64,000 nucleotides of DNA. It comes from Hygrophila difformis. Lineage: Eukaryota; Streptophyta; Magnoliopsida; Lamiales; Acanthaceae. Location: assembly GCA_030278955.1 (NCBI GenBank), contig JAOANR010000012.1, positions 26,529,977 through 26,593,976 on the forward strand, given 5' to 3'. The position numbers and the translations under genes were made by a program. Shown here piece after piece: positions 46,080 to 57,756 of this stretch; position 1 is the stretch's first letter, and each line of letters starts with the position of its first letter. A model generated the notes under the pieces. It was given only the letters and a program-made list of their open reading frames with translations. It did no database searches and was not told where the DNA came from.

Positions 46080-48675
46080 TGTAACACCCCGGTTTTTGAT
46101 AACCCAGGTCAGGGTGTCACCGCCACACCTCCCTAGTAAGACACGGTTTCTCCGGCTTACTAAAGAGATGCAAGGCTAGGTATTGCAGTATTTAAAACAT
46201 TTAAAGCATTCAAAACAGCCCATACAATATAGCTCGAAAATAATAATATCATAGCGCAGCGGAAATAATATTTAAGTATAGTATTGCAGCGGAAAATGTA
46301 AATAGGGTCGACATGGCCAAAACACGGGTTAAACAGGCCCGTTCATAATATAGTCTAATGTACGAAATTAAAACAAAATAATGTTCCCAAAATCCCATGC
46401 ATGAATCGTGCTCATACATGCTCATTCCACATACTCTGTAAGAAAAAGGAATAAAAATGGTTTGGTCAGCACAACTTGCTGAGTAAGTTAACACAGACAT
46501 GATCGTAGGGTTTAAAAGCCATTAATTTAATATTTAAATAAAAGCATGATAATAAACATAATAACTCAATTTAATCTAAACAACTATCCAATTGCATAAT
46601 TTAATTCAGGGCTTTATTGAACAACACCTTTCACAGGATTTAAAATAAAAGCCATAATTTAAATAAAGCATGTAAATAATTTAAATGGACAACAACCCTA
46701 ATTTAATTTAATTTAATTTAATTTCCCCATTACATCCCAGATTTAGTATTTCAGGTATTTCACGATTGCATCGCAATCTCAACAAGTCTAGCCGGTAGCC
46801 CGGCGGCCGCAACCGTATCAGCCATACCCAGTACCACTCTGGAGCCTCGGGAAACCCATGTGGATATTCTCGAGAGTATAGGCTCTATATCTCATGCCGT
46901 TTTGGCAATATCATATCTCAATTTTAGCGCGCGAGGTCACCATCGTTCATTAAGGCACGAAGTGAATCGTTAGGGGGCACCCTGCAGAGCACTCACCCCT
47001 AATTTTAATTTATCAAGTTTGTAAGGGTATTTAACTTCAAAAATCTGATTTCAATTTTATTTATTTAAAAATAATATTTCAATTTATTTCAACCCCTAAG
47101 GGTTAATTCCATGTTTCAACAAGATTTCAAGATTTGGTTTCCGGTAAGCCACAGTTTACACTAAAATTCGTCTAAAATCAGATTTAATTCTTAAAATTCC
47201 GAAATTTCACGACTGACTTAGAAACATCGAGATCTACAACTTTCGTGTTTTAACGTTTTCAATCCGAGATACCGAAATAGGTCAAAAACACCAATTTTCA
47301 CAGAACCACAAATCTGCCCGAATTTTACAGACCACAGTTTAGAGATATTGAAATCTACCATAGCAAATCAACTCCAAATTTAATGCAATTTTACAGAGAC
47401 CATCTTAAGACATTTATCTACAACTTTTATGTTTGACCAAAGATCTAAATCGGTCTGGAACCTATGTCAAAAATGTGATCAAGATCGGACCTAAGTTCTG
47501 TCAAGAATTACAAGATTTAGTTTCAAGCAGTTCGGTTTCGGTTGGTTTTCACATAGCAAATCGTCTCTAAAAATTCTGAACCTTTTACAGTAGATAGATC
47601 TAAGCCTTAGAAACGTTTTTTGTGTTTTAAGTTTATCCGTTTGATCTCGTTTTAAGGTTCGGAAAAATTAGGCAAAACTGTTGCGCCGTGAAAAATCATA
47701 CGTTGACAGATTTACGATCTTTTGTTAAATCTTTTAGTTTCGAACGTTTTAATTCCTCCCAAAACCATGTAAGGCTAACTTACTGAGTTGTGAACGTCCG
47801 GGACCGTCTATTTCGAAGGCGTGGCTTCCAGGTCACCGTTTCTCCTCTCCGTCCGTCGGGTTCTATGTTCTAGATCCAATTCGAGGTGTGGAAAGGAAAG
47901 AGACGGGGTTAGAATCCGTTTTCGGATTGAAACTAAAAAGAATCTGATGGACTAGAACTTACCACACGTCGGAGATCCTTTGATTTTCGTCCAAAGCTGC
48001 TGCCTTGGTTTTTTTTTTGATGCCTTCGTAGACTTCCGGATCTAGGGTTTTGTGTATAGAGAGTATCGTAGGGTGTTGAAAAGGGTTTAGGGTCAGTCAA
48101 GAGAGTTATTTATAGAGGTTAGGACCTAGGGGGACGTCCAAGTCCGCCCTTAAGGGTCTGGAGCCGATAGATGTTCAACCGAATGTCGAAAAATCCGCGT
48201 TCAGGCCAGAGATTCACGCAACGGGCGAATCTGTCGAGTGGCGCGGTCGTGGCACGCTCCCCCTTCTTCGACCGCGCGGCCACCGCGCCGGCTTCGCCTG
48301 GACTTCGGTCCGGGCGGGTCGTGCGATCCGTCGTGCTTTCCCTCCTCTCTTTCGGACTTCTATCCCTCTATGCTCCCGTTTTATGATCTTCGGGGTCTCT
48401 TCGGGTTTCTATTTTCTCTCTAAGTTTTTACTCGGGTCTAATTGGATGTTTGGACTCAAATTCTCGAGTTCATTGGTGTCGTGTTCCGGTGTATAATTTA
48501 TTTACCTTTAATCCATCCTTTTTATTTAATTAGATTCCTTTAATTCCTTTTTAAGTAAAATCTCATTTCTCATTTCCTTATCTTTATTTATTTATTTATT
48601 TGCTGGATTTATTTATTTATGGTATTTATTTTATTTATTGTTTTATTTTATGTTGGAAAATTCTCGGGTATTACA
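46080..48675 (-). repeat. Element A 3' LTR
   Basis: On the plus strand it reads TGTAACACCCCGG to GGGTATTACA (2596 bp). It is nearly identical to the interrupted LTR at 54544-55904 plus 63081-64000. It contains a TATA box (minus strand, 48107-48114) and a GC-rich promoter-side block (48230-48330). A single GCCGTTTTGGCAA unit near 46.9 kb corresponds to the repeat array of element B. Confidence 0.92.
48107..48114 (-). promoter_or_regulatory. TATA box of the element A LTR
   Basis: TATAAATA on the minus strand, repeated in the other A LTR at 63735-63742. GC-rich sequence lies upstream and a CTAAACCC telo-box-like word lies downstream. Confidence 0.6.
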
Positions 48676-48899
48676 GTGTACCCTCGTTAAGAATCAACTT
48701 CGTCCTCGAAGTTGTGTTTCGTCTTTTCTCGTGCTAAGGTCTTTTTGTTTATTTTATTACTTTGTGACTGAACTTAGAATTAAGACTTCTAAGCTGCCTA
48801 CGTACCCGGTGAAGGGATCAAGCCATAACATAGTTCAAAAGTTTACAAAGATGCACGAAAAATAGGTGGTATGACATCCCCTCCCCCTTAAGATTGCAG
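48676..48899 (-). other. Element A 3' untranslated region and polypurine side
   Basis: On the minus strand GTTGATTCTTAACGAGGGTA precedes the LTR start TGTAATACCC. The same stretch is found before the right LTR of element B (60510-60543), showing kinship of A and B. No gene is seen here. Confidence 0.7.
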
Positions 48900-51185
48900 T
48901 TATGTTCCCATAACTGTGTCGGTATCGGTTTGGAACAATGTCGGGTATCGTTCTCTCATGTCGGATTCTGCTTCCCAAGTTGCCGTCTCACTTTCGTAGT
49001 TCGACCAAAGAACTTTGACCATTTTGACGGTTTTATTCCTCGTTACTCGTTCCTTAGTGTCGAGAATACGCAATGGGACTTCTTCATAAGCCAAATCCTC
49101 ATCGAGTTCGATTATCTCCGGTTGAAGTACATGTGTCGGGTCCGGCACATACTTCTTTAGTTGTGAGACATGGAAAACATTATGAACTCGATCTAATTGT
49201 GGCGGTAAAGCCAATCGGTAGGCTAGAGTTCCGACTCGTTCTAGAATTTCGTAAGGTTCGATGTATCGAGGACTCAACTTTCCTCGTTTGCCAAAGCGCA
49301 TCACCCCCTTCATGGGTGATATCTTTAGCATGACCCTATCTCCCACTTGAAATTCTAGGTCTCGTCGTCTCACGTCGGCATAACTCTTTTGACGGTCTTG
49401 TGCGGCTTTCATTTTCCCATGAATCACCTTGATTTGTTGAGCCATGTCTTCGATAAGTTGTGGTCCCACCACCACGGACTTATCGTTTTCTTCCCAGCTC
49501 AACGGACTTCGGCACTTTCGTCCATACAACGCTTCGAAAGGTGCCATACCAATGCTAGCATGGTAGCTATTATTATAAGAGAATTCGATTCAGGGTAAAT
49601 TGGATTCCCAATTTCCCTTAAATTCCAACACGCATGCTCTCAGCATGTCTTCTAGTGTTTGGATTGTTCTCTCGGTTTGACCATCCGTCATCGGGTGGAA
49701 TGCGGTGCTCATTTTGATTTGAGTACCGAGAGCTTTTTGTAACTCCGTCCAAAAGTGAGAGACAAATCTACTGTCTCTATCGGAAATGATGTCATGTGGT
49801 ACTCCATGTCGTCGTACCACATTATCAATGTAGGCTCGGGCCAATTGGTCCATAGTCCACGTGTCTTTCATTGGGATAAATATGGCTGTCTTCGTTAGCC
49901 TATCCACAATCACCCAAATCTTGTTCATGCCTTTAGGTGATCGGGGTAATCCCGAGACAAAGTCCATTGAGATGCTATCCCACTTCCAACTTGGAATCTC
50001 TAGTGGTTGCATCAGTCCTAGGGGTTTAAGTCGCACTGCCTTAACCCTTTGGCAGGTGAGACATTTCGCTACGAAGTTTGCCACTTCCTTCTTCATTCCC
50101 GACCACCAATAGATCTTCTTCAGATCTTTGTATAGCTTGTCACCTCCGGGATGTACGGAATATGGCGTGTTGTGCCCTTCTTCCATCAACTTTTGTTTCA
50201 ATTCGGCACACTTCTGAGGCACACACCATCTCCCTTTAAAACGGATGCTTCCATCCTCGTGGACAGCGAATCCTATTGCCTTTCCTTTGGCAATATACCC
50301 CTTTATCTTCTCGAGTTTCGCATCGCCCGGTTGGGCGAGCTTAATCTCGTCCAATATTGGAGTTTCTACGACCATGGCGTTGATCGTTTCACTCACTTTG
50401 CCAGGATGCACAAGTTCTAACTCCAATCTTGCTAACTCCATGTACAATGCCGGCGGAATTACCAACGAGTTTGTCACGTGTTGGGTTTTCCGACTTAGGG
50501 CATCGACTACCACATTCGCCTTCCCCTCGTGGTATGCTATCTCTAAATCGTAGTCCTTAATAAGTTCCAACCACCTTCGCTGTCTCAGATTCAACTCCTT
50601 CTGAGTGAATATATATTTCAAGCTCTTGTGGTCGGTGAACATTCGACACTTCCGCCCATAAAGATAATGTCTCCATATCTTTAGAGCGAAAACGACCGCT
50701 GCCAACTCCAGGTCATGTGTCGGATAATTCTCCTCGTGAGGTTTTAGTTGGCGTGATGCATACGCTACGACTCTCGAGTCTTGCATCAAGACACAACCTA
50801 AGCCTTCCTTCGAAGCATCGCTGTAAACTTCGAAGTCACCATTCTCTGATGGTAGTGTTAATACGGGTGTGGTTGTGAGTCGTTTCTTCAGCTCTTGAAA
50901 CGCGGTCTCACACGCTTCGGTCCACTCGTATTTTGCTCCTTTCTTCAGTAGCTGGATCAAAGGACGTGCAATCCTTGAAAAGTCCTTCACAAATCGTCTA
51001 TAATACCCAGCTAATCCAAGGAAACTCCTTATTTCCGTTGGACTCTTCGGAGTTGCCCACTCCGTCACGGCAGAAACCTTTGCCGGATCCACTGATACTC
51101 CATCAGCGGATACTATGTGTCCGAGAAACGCCACTTCTTTCAACCAAAAATCACATTTGGACAATTTTCCGTATAGATGATCGAG
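48900..51185 (-). pseudogene. pol: Element A pol: RT thumb, RNase H, integrase; RT core missing
   Basis: The coding match begins abruptly at [20 protein letters not shown], just after where the YxDD catalytic core should be. It continues through RT thumb and RNase H ([18 protein letters not shown], ending VVDALSRK). The integrase follows, with an H-H-C-C finger ([21 protein letters not shown]) and D, D, E residues in [15 protein letters not shown] and [10 protein letters not shown]. The tail ends ETATWEAESDMRERYPTLF, as in Tekay-like chromoviruses. One in-frame TGA at 49590-49592 interrupts the integrase; the frame is otherwise open from 51287 to 48900. The catalytic RT residues are absent, so it could not copy RNA unaided. 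Confidence 0.9.
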
Positions 51186-51388
51186 TGAACAGAAGGTAAG
51201 AAAATAAAAATAAAAAAACGCTTTTCGAGGCTCGCGCGGTGCCCGCGCGGCCATAGCAGTTTGAAAAAAAGGGGCTCGCGCGGACATTCCGCCCCATTTC
51301 CACTTCCGAGGCTTCTTCTAGTTTGCTCCCAAATTCGTTCTCTCATTCCCCAATTCTCCCATTCCCGGCTTCGATTTTCCATTGTAAG
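51186..51388 (+). other. GC-rich leader and putative first exon of the antisense gene
   Basis: The sequence changes from pol to GCTCGCGCGGTGCCCGCGCGG-type DNA, then a CT-rich stretch. It ends in TTGTAAG followed by GTATGTG, a good splice donor at 51389. No start codon used by the protein is seen here, so the exon would be a 5' leader. Confidence 0.45.
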
Positions 51389-51980
51389 GTATGTGTCTAC
51401 TACTTCTACTTGTCAATTTCAGATTTTATGTCTTCTTTAGCCTTATTCTTTGGATGAATTTCGAACCTAGGGTTTAGGGACAAAATTTGGGGATTTGTTG
51501 TTTTTAGACTTTAATTTGTGCAACTAGCGAGTTTATGCGATACTTGGTGTTATTTTTGTTAATTAGGAAGTATTTGTGCAACAATGTGTGCCTAGTTGGA
51601 GGAAGTTTTTATTAGATTCCATACTTTAGTATGAATTTCCCGATTTGTGTTGGTATTGTGGGCATGCGGATGAGTTCGTTGTCGTGGTTTTGTGCCCTAT
51701 TATGATGATGAGTTATTGCCTAAGCAATTGTTTTGATTTGGGGACGTTTCCCATGTGTTTACAAGTAAACTTTGAACTTGATTTATTGCGCACACAACGT
51801 GTTCGACTAAATGTCCCAAAGAGTCTTGGGATTCGTTGGGGCTTATCCTTCGCTCAGTGATCCTCTTAGATCGCTCGTGTTATAGTCTACACTTCATGTT
51901 CTTGAGTTTTCTAGCCTATACTTGATGTAATCTCTGTGTAAGATTTATCCTTATATTTGGTATTGGTTGGGTATCTGTAG
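51389..51980 (+). other. Putative intron in the antisense gene leader
   Basis: It starts GTATGTGTC, is T-rich, and ends GGGTATCTGTAG at 51980, immediately before the coding exon. The base composition differs sharply from the GC-rich exons. Confidence 0.5.
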
Positions 51981-52017
51981 GATGCTGCTCTTTTTATGGG
52001 TTGCTTTGGCGTCACTC

Positions 52018-53313
52018 ATGTGTCCCCCGAGGACCAGGAGACGGGTTGCTCAGCGTGACGAGGCTGGCCCTAGCACTGCCGCTCCGGCGATGCCTGACTT
52101 CGACGAGAGCGAGCCAGAGGAGGACGAGGAGCAGCGGGGCCCTAAGCTCAAGGGTCTTCCCGACGAGGTGCGTCCCCATCGACACGATAGGTACCGGTTT
52201 GCTACTATGGCCTCTCAGGAGTTCTATTTCGACGAGCTTCGTCGGAACAAGGCTTATGTTCCGGAGAGAGGCATGGATCCTCGCCATATGGACGACGACA
52301 GGGTTAGTCCAGTTTTGGGCCTTCTTCAGTGGACTGGACTTGCGCGCCATCCCGAGGGCATCGCTTCTGGTTATTTAGCTATGGAGGTCATCGCCAACAT
52401 TGGCGGTCTCGGGGAGAAGAGCGACTTGTCTCGAGTCTGGGTTCGGGGTCGCCATCTAGATTTCAGTGCTCGGGCGATCAACGTCTACTTCGGCCTTCCT
52501 GACGACGGCGTATTCCGGCCACAGCTTGAGGGTCGTATACCCCCGCCTGCGTGGGGCGTTTTATGCACCTTGATGGCTCCTCATCTCGAGCATGATCATG
52601 AGTTGCGGTTGACGATGATGGACTCTCCGTGGCGCGAGCTTGCTCAGATATGGTTAGGCCGTGTCCGACCGATCACCCGGAGCCATATTGTTATAGACCA
52701 CGTCTATGAGACCATCTGCTTTCTCGCCCGAGTTGGTAGGGTGAATGTTGGGGCTTGTATCGCGGACAACCTGAGGGGTATGCGCCGAGGACGAGGAAGT
52801 AGGGTAATTACCCACGTTCATCTTATTTGTGGCATGTGTGCGGCCCAGGGGATCCGTACGTCGCCAGAGACGGATCCTTACGAGCTAGCCGCTGGCAGCT
52901 ACTACCATATCCCTACCTACGCCGCTCGACGCAGTACTCTTCGACGTGGGGCTCCTCCGGCTGTCCTTCGCCCGGAGCCCAATGGTGATGGTTTGATTCT
53001 AGTTGTCCCTCCTGAGCAGCCACCTCCGCCTCCCGTGGTTCCCCAGCAGGGTGCGGAGATGCCGCAGATAGTTCAGATGATGCAGGGTATGCAGCTTAGT
53101 ATGGATGCGGTGTTTGCTCGTATGGACGCTAGGTTTGCAGCCGGGCAGGCTCGTTATGACGCTCTAGATGCCAGGATGGATCTATACCAGGCTCGCATGG
53201 ATATGATCACTACGAGGCAGCTGGAGCAGCAGGCCACCATGACCGACATGTATGCCTACATGCGTCAGATGGACGAGTATATGCGTCGCCAGTTTCCGCC
53301 TCCCGACCAGTGA
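52018..53313 (+). CDS. Putative plant transposon protein-like gene, antisense inside element A
   Basis: The longest intact protein frame in the A region (431 codons from the ATG at 52018; an upstream ATG at 51967 would lie in the presumed intron). It begins with a basic, then acidic region (PPRTRRR, ESEPEEDEEQRG). The central domain has EFYFDELRRNKAYVPERGMD, VWVRGRHLDFSARAINVYFG and SHIVIDHVYETICFLARVG. This order resembles the plant 'putative plant transposon protein' domain often seen inside LTR retrotransposons. The C-terminus is proline-rich, then Met/Gln/Arg-rich with heptad-like repeats (ARMDARFAAGQARYDALDAR), probably coiled-coil. It reads opposite to A's pol and has codon use more GC-rich than pol. 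Function is unknown; nucleic-acid or Gag-like interaction is a guess. Confidence 0.7.
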   Translation: MCPPRTRRRVAQRDEAGPSTAAPAMPDFDESEPEEDEEQRGPKLKGLPDEVRPHRHDRYRFATMASQEFYFDELRRNKAYVPERGMDPRHMDDDRVSPVLGLLQWTGLARHPEGIASGYLAMEVIANIGGLGEKSDLSRVWVRGRHLDFSARAINVYFGLPDDGVFRPQLEGRIPPPAWGVLCTLMAPHLEHDHELRLTMMDSPWRELAQIWLGRVRPITRSHIVIDHVYETICFLARVGRVNVGACIADNLRGMRRGRGSRVITHVHLICGMCAAQGIRTSPETDPYELAAGSYYHIPTYAARRSTLRRGAPPAVLRPEPNGDGLILVVPPEQPPPPPVVPQQGAEMPQIVQMMQGMQLSMDAVFARMDARFAAGQARYDALDARMDLYQARMDMITTRQLEQQATMTDMYAYMRQMDEYMRRQFPPPDQ

Positions 53314-53629
53314 TCCCGTTTCCATCTAGGCTTGCAGTTGTAGTGTGTTATTTAGTTGTTTTCTTATGGACTGTACAAGGATGATCTTGCTGTGTTTTGT
53401 TTCGTAGTTTATATTCCCGTTGTATCCTTGCTCAGTTGTCTGATTTGACTGTTGTCGTTTAGAGAAAATGAGGTGGAACTGTTCCGGTTCGTCTTTTTTT
53501 TCTTTTTTTTTTCCGATAAATTTGGGCTAAAGGATTTCAAAAAAATCAACTCGCATTTTATTCCTTTAAAAGAAATTTAATACAAGTAATAGGATGCGCA
53601 AAATAAATGTACTGTCTAAAACAAAGTAT
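53314..53629. other. Trailer of the antisense gene
   Basis: T-rich sequence follows the TGA, with a poly-T/TTTTC stretch near 53495-53515. No gene is seen; it separates two convergent reading frames. Confidence 0.4.
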
Positions 53630-54228
53630 CTAAATGATCTCCGCATCCTCTGGCAGAGTAGTGGAATCTTCCATTGGATCATCCTCATCAGAGACTTGGC
53701 CGGTGCCCAAGGGTCCATGAAACACTGGGGATGGTGGATCAATGGCTTCCGGAACTGGTTCCGGTGACTCCTCCAGATGGTTCTCGACGGGGCCCGGGTT
53801 TGGCGACGGGCGGACCATGTGGGGCCAGAGTCCAAGGGTCCCGTAGCGTCCCCGGATAAGGCCGGATGGGCTCTCTACTGGGGTGTTGGGCTTCGTGGTC
53901 CCATCAGATGGTCTTCCACAGGGCTATATGGTACTACTATGTCGGTGAGGTCAAGCAGGTCCGTCCCTAGATCCTCGATTCTATCTACCACAGCATCGCT
54001 CCGTTCGGTGAGTTTTTGCACTTGAGTTTCTAAGTCTTTTATGCGATCTTGATCAGCGGCTCTCAAGTTCAGGAAGTGCTGGAGGTCAGCCTCCCTTAAG
54101 TCTCCCATTTGGTGCAGATTCGCCTCCAAGTGAGCTATACGATTTTTCATTTGTTGTATGGTTTGTTGGGAGTCAAGGTGAGCGTTCATCATCTTGATCA
54201 TCAACTGCATCATGTCCTGACTAGCCAT
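53630..54228 (-). pseudogene. Coiled-coil ORF at the gag position of element A
   Basis: The minus-strand ATG at 54228 begins MASQDMMQLMIKMMNAHLDS. Heptad-rich helices follow (QQMKNRIAHLEANLHQM, DRIKDLETQVQKLTERSDAV). A stop at 53875-53877 ends the frame. A neighbouring frame continues with Pro/Glu-rich sequence (PSPNPGPVENHLEESPEP, then SDEDDPMEDSTTLPEDAE) to 53630, suggesting one frameshift. It lies 300 bp downstream of the PBS, where gag would start, but has no capsid core or zinc knuckle. I cannot name its function; a multimerising Gag substitute is possible. Confidence 0.5.
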
Positions 54229-54543
54229 CTAGCGCAAGCAAAAGATCTAAGTTAATTTCGCCAAGATTCTAAGTTCAACTCGCCAAGATTCTAAGTTCAA
54301 ATTCGCCAAGATTCTAAGTTCATAGGAGAGATGCAATATGCATATGCAAATGATGATCCCCCCCCCCAAAAAAAAATAATTTAATGCACCATACATATTT
54401 TTTCCATGGGTTTTAAAATAAAAATTTTCCATGGAAATAATACTTTAAAATTTTAAAATAATAGTCAAAATATTAATAGTAGTTTAAAAATAATAGGGGT
54501 TTAAAAATAATAGTTTAAAAATAGCCGGGCTCTGATACCAACT
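54229..54543 (-). other. Element A leader and primer-binding site
   Basis: On the minus strand TGGTATCAGAGC (54529-54540) lies 3 nt inside the 5' LTR end. An AT-rich leader follows, with a C8 run on the plus strand at about 54359 and a tandem TCTAAGTTCAA/CTCGCCAAGATT repeat (54250-54320). Confidence 0.85.
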
Positions 54544-55904
54544 TGTAACACCCCGGTTTTTGATAACCCAGGTCAGGGTGTCACCGCCACACCTCCCTAG
54601 TAAGACACGGTTTCTCCGGCTTAGTAAAGAGATGCAAGGCTAGGTATTGCAGTATTTAAAACATTTAAAGCATTCAAAACAGCCCATACAATATAGCTCG
54701 AAAATAATAATATCATAGCGCAGCGGAAATAATATTTAAGTATAGTATTGCGGCGGAAAATGTAAATAGGGCCGACATGGCCAAAACACGGGTTAAACGG
54801 GCCCGTTCATAATATAGTCTAATGTACGAAATTAAAACAAAATAATGTTCCCAAAATCCCATGCATGAATCGTGCTCATACATGCTCATTCCACATACTC
54901 TGTAAGAAAAAGGAATAAAAATGGTTTGGTCAGCACAACTTGCTGTGTAAGTTAACACAGACATGATCGTAGGGTTTAAAAGCCATTAATTTAATATTTA
55001 AATAAAAACATGATAATAAACATAATAACTCAATTTAATCTAAACAACTATCCAATTGCAAAATTTAATTCAGGGTTTTATTGAACAACACCTTTCACAG
55101 GATTTAAAATAAAAGTCATAATTTAAATAAAGCATGTAAATAATTTAATTGGACAACAACCCTAATTTAATTTAATTTCCCCATTACATCACAGATTTAG
55201 TATTTCAGGTATTTCACGATTGCATCGCAATCTCAACAAGTCTAGCCGGTAGCCCGGCGGCCGCAACCGTATCAGCCATACCCAGTACCACTCCGGAGCC
55301 TCGGGAAACCCATGTGGATATTCTCGAGAGTGTAGGCTCTATATTTCATGCCGTTTTGGCAATATCATATCTCAATTTTAGCGCGCGGGGTCACCATCGT
55401 CCACTAAGGCACGAAGTGAATCGTTAGGGGCCACCCTGCAGAGCACTCACCCCTAATTTTAATTTATCAAGTTTGTAAAGGGATTTAACTTCAAAAATTT
55501 GATTTCAATTTTATTTATTTAAAAATAATATTTCAATTTATTTCAACCCTAAGGGTTAATTCCATGTTTCAACAAAATTTCAAGATTTGGTTTCCGGTAA
55601 ACCACAGTTTACTCTAAAATTCGTCTAAAATCAGATTTAATTCCAAAAATTCCGAAATTTCATGACTGACTCTGAAACGTTGAGATCTACAACTTTAGTG
55701 TTTTAACTTTTTCAATCCGAGATACCGAAATAGGTCAAAAACACTAATTTTCACAGAACCACAAATCTGCCCGAATTTTACAGACCACAGTTTAGAGATA
55801 TTGAAATCTACCATAGCAAATCAACTCCAAATTTAATGAAATTTTACAGAGACCATCTTAAGACATTTATCTACAACTTTCATGTTTGGCCAAAGATCTA
55901 AATC
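54544..55904 (-). repeat. Element A 5' LTR, first part
   Basis: Matches 46080-47440 with scattered substitutions and one shorter AATTT repeat. It ends at AAATC, the target duplication of element B. Confidence 0.92.
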
Positions 55905-56468
55905 TGTAATACCCGAGAATTTTCCAACATAAAATAAAACAATAATTAAATAAATAAACCATAAGTACCATAAATAAATGAATCCAGCAAATAAATAAAT
56001 AAATAAAGATAAGGAAATGAGCAATGAGATTTTAACTTAAAAAGGAATTAAAGGAATTTAATTAGATAGAAAAAAAGGTAAATAAATTGTACACCAAAAC
56101 CCGACGCTAATGAACTCGAAGATTCGAGTCCAAAACATCCAATTAGACCCGAGTGAAAATTTAGAGAGAAAGTAGAAACCCGAAGATACCCCGGGAATCG
56201 GAATTCGGGAGCATAGAGGGATAGAAACCCGAAAGAGAGGCGGAAAAGCACGACGGATCGCACGACCCGCCCGGACCGAAGTCCAGGCGAGTGTCGCACG
56301 GTGGCCGCGCGGTCAAAGGAGGAACAGCGCGCCACGACCGCGCCACACGACAGATTCGCCCGTTGCGTGAATCTCTCGCCCGAACGCGGATTTTTCGACT
56401 TTCGGTTGAACATCTCTCGACCCAAGACCCTTAGGTCAGATGTTGGACGCCCTAGGGCTTGGGAAATC

Positions 56469-56476
56469 TATAAATA
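56469..56476 (+). promoter_or_regulatory. TATA box of element B (left LTR)
   Basis: TATAAATA, followed within 40 bp by AAAACCCTACAACC, a telo-box (AAACCCTA). The right LTR has the same box at 61108-61115. It puts the tandem array about 1 kb into the transcript. Confidence 0.65.
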
Positions 56477-57532
56477 AACCCCTTGGGAGCCCCGAACAAA
56501 GTTACAAAACCCTACAACCTTCTACACATTCGAAACCCTAAATCCGGAGTCGTCGGAGGCACGAAACCAAGACGAACGCTGTTGGACGAGTTTTTCTACA
56601 GATCTCCATAGTCGTGGTAAGTCTCGATCCAATCTTTATTCAATAAACGATTCGAAAACGAATCCTAATCATCTCCTTTTTCTTTCTACACCCCGTATTG
56701 GATCTAGATCGTAGAACCCGACGAACGGATAGAAGAAACGGTGGACGGGAAGCCACGCCTTCGAATAGACGGTCCTGGACGTTCATAGACTCTGTAAGTT
56801 AACTCTTACATGGTTTTGGGATGAATTCAAACATTCAAAACTAAAAGATTAACAAGAAATTGAAAATCTGTCAATTTATACTTTCTACCGACGCAACAGA
56901 TTTGATGATTTTTTTCCGAACCTTAAAACGAACTCAAACGGAAAAACTTAAAACACGAAAAACGTTCCTAAGACTTAGATCTAGCTACTGTAAAGTTTTG
57001 AGAATTTTTGGAGTTGATTTGATATGAGAAAACCCACCGGAACCGAGCTGTTTGAATCTAGATCTTGAAATCTTGAACAGAACTTAGGAATGATCTTGAT
57101 CACGTTTTTGACATAGGATCTAGACTGTTTTAGATCTTTGGCCGAACATGAAAGTCGTAGATAATGGTCTTAAGATGATCTCTGTAAAATTTCATCAAAT
57201 TTGGAGTTGAATTGCTATGGTAGAATTCGAAATCTTTAAACTGTGATACATTAAATTCGGACAGAATTATTCTTCTGCGAAAATTGGTGATTTTGACCTA
57301 TTTAGGTATCTTGGATTGAAAAAGTTAAAACACGAAAGTTGTAGATCTCGACGTTTCTGAGTCAGACGTGAAATTTTATAATTTTTGGAATTAAATCTGA
57401 ATTTAGACGAATTTTAGAGTAAACAGTGGTTTACCGGAAGTTAAATCTTGAAATCTTGTCGAAACATGAAAGTAGCCTTTAAGGTTTAAATGATTGGGAA
57501 TTCCTTGAAATAAAATACACATGAGATACACT

Positions 57533-57756
57533 GCTTGCCGAAAGGCAAATGAAATATAATGCTTGCCGAAAGGCAATTTAAATATCCTGCTTGCCGAAAG
57601 GCAATTGAAATATCCTGCTTGCCGAAAGGCAATTGAAATATAGTGCTTGACGAAAGGCAATTGAAATATAATGCTTGCCGAAAGGCAATTGAGATATAAC
57701 GCTTGCCGGAAGGCAATTGATAAATAAAACTTGCCGAATGGTGATTGAAATATAAA
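57533..57756 (+). repeat. 28-bp tandem array of hairpin units, left LTR of B
   Basis: There are eight units of the form GCTTGCCGAAAGGCAATTGA plus 8 bases. Each contains TTGCC, GAAA, GGCAA: a 5-bp stem with a GNRA-type tetraloop if transcribed from B. One unit has a stem mismatch (TTGAC), one has loop GGAA, and the last is degenerate. There are no unique spacers, so it is not a CRISPR array. Frames open through the array are repeat artefacts. Confidence 0.9.

Noticed and set aside
57533..57756. CRISPR-like array
   Set aside because: The units are directly adjacent 28-bp tandem repeats with no unique spacers, inside an LTR of a plant retrotransposon.
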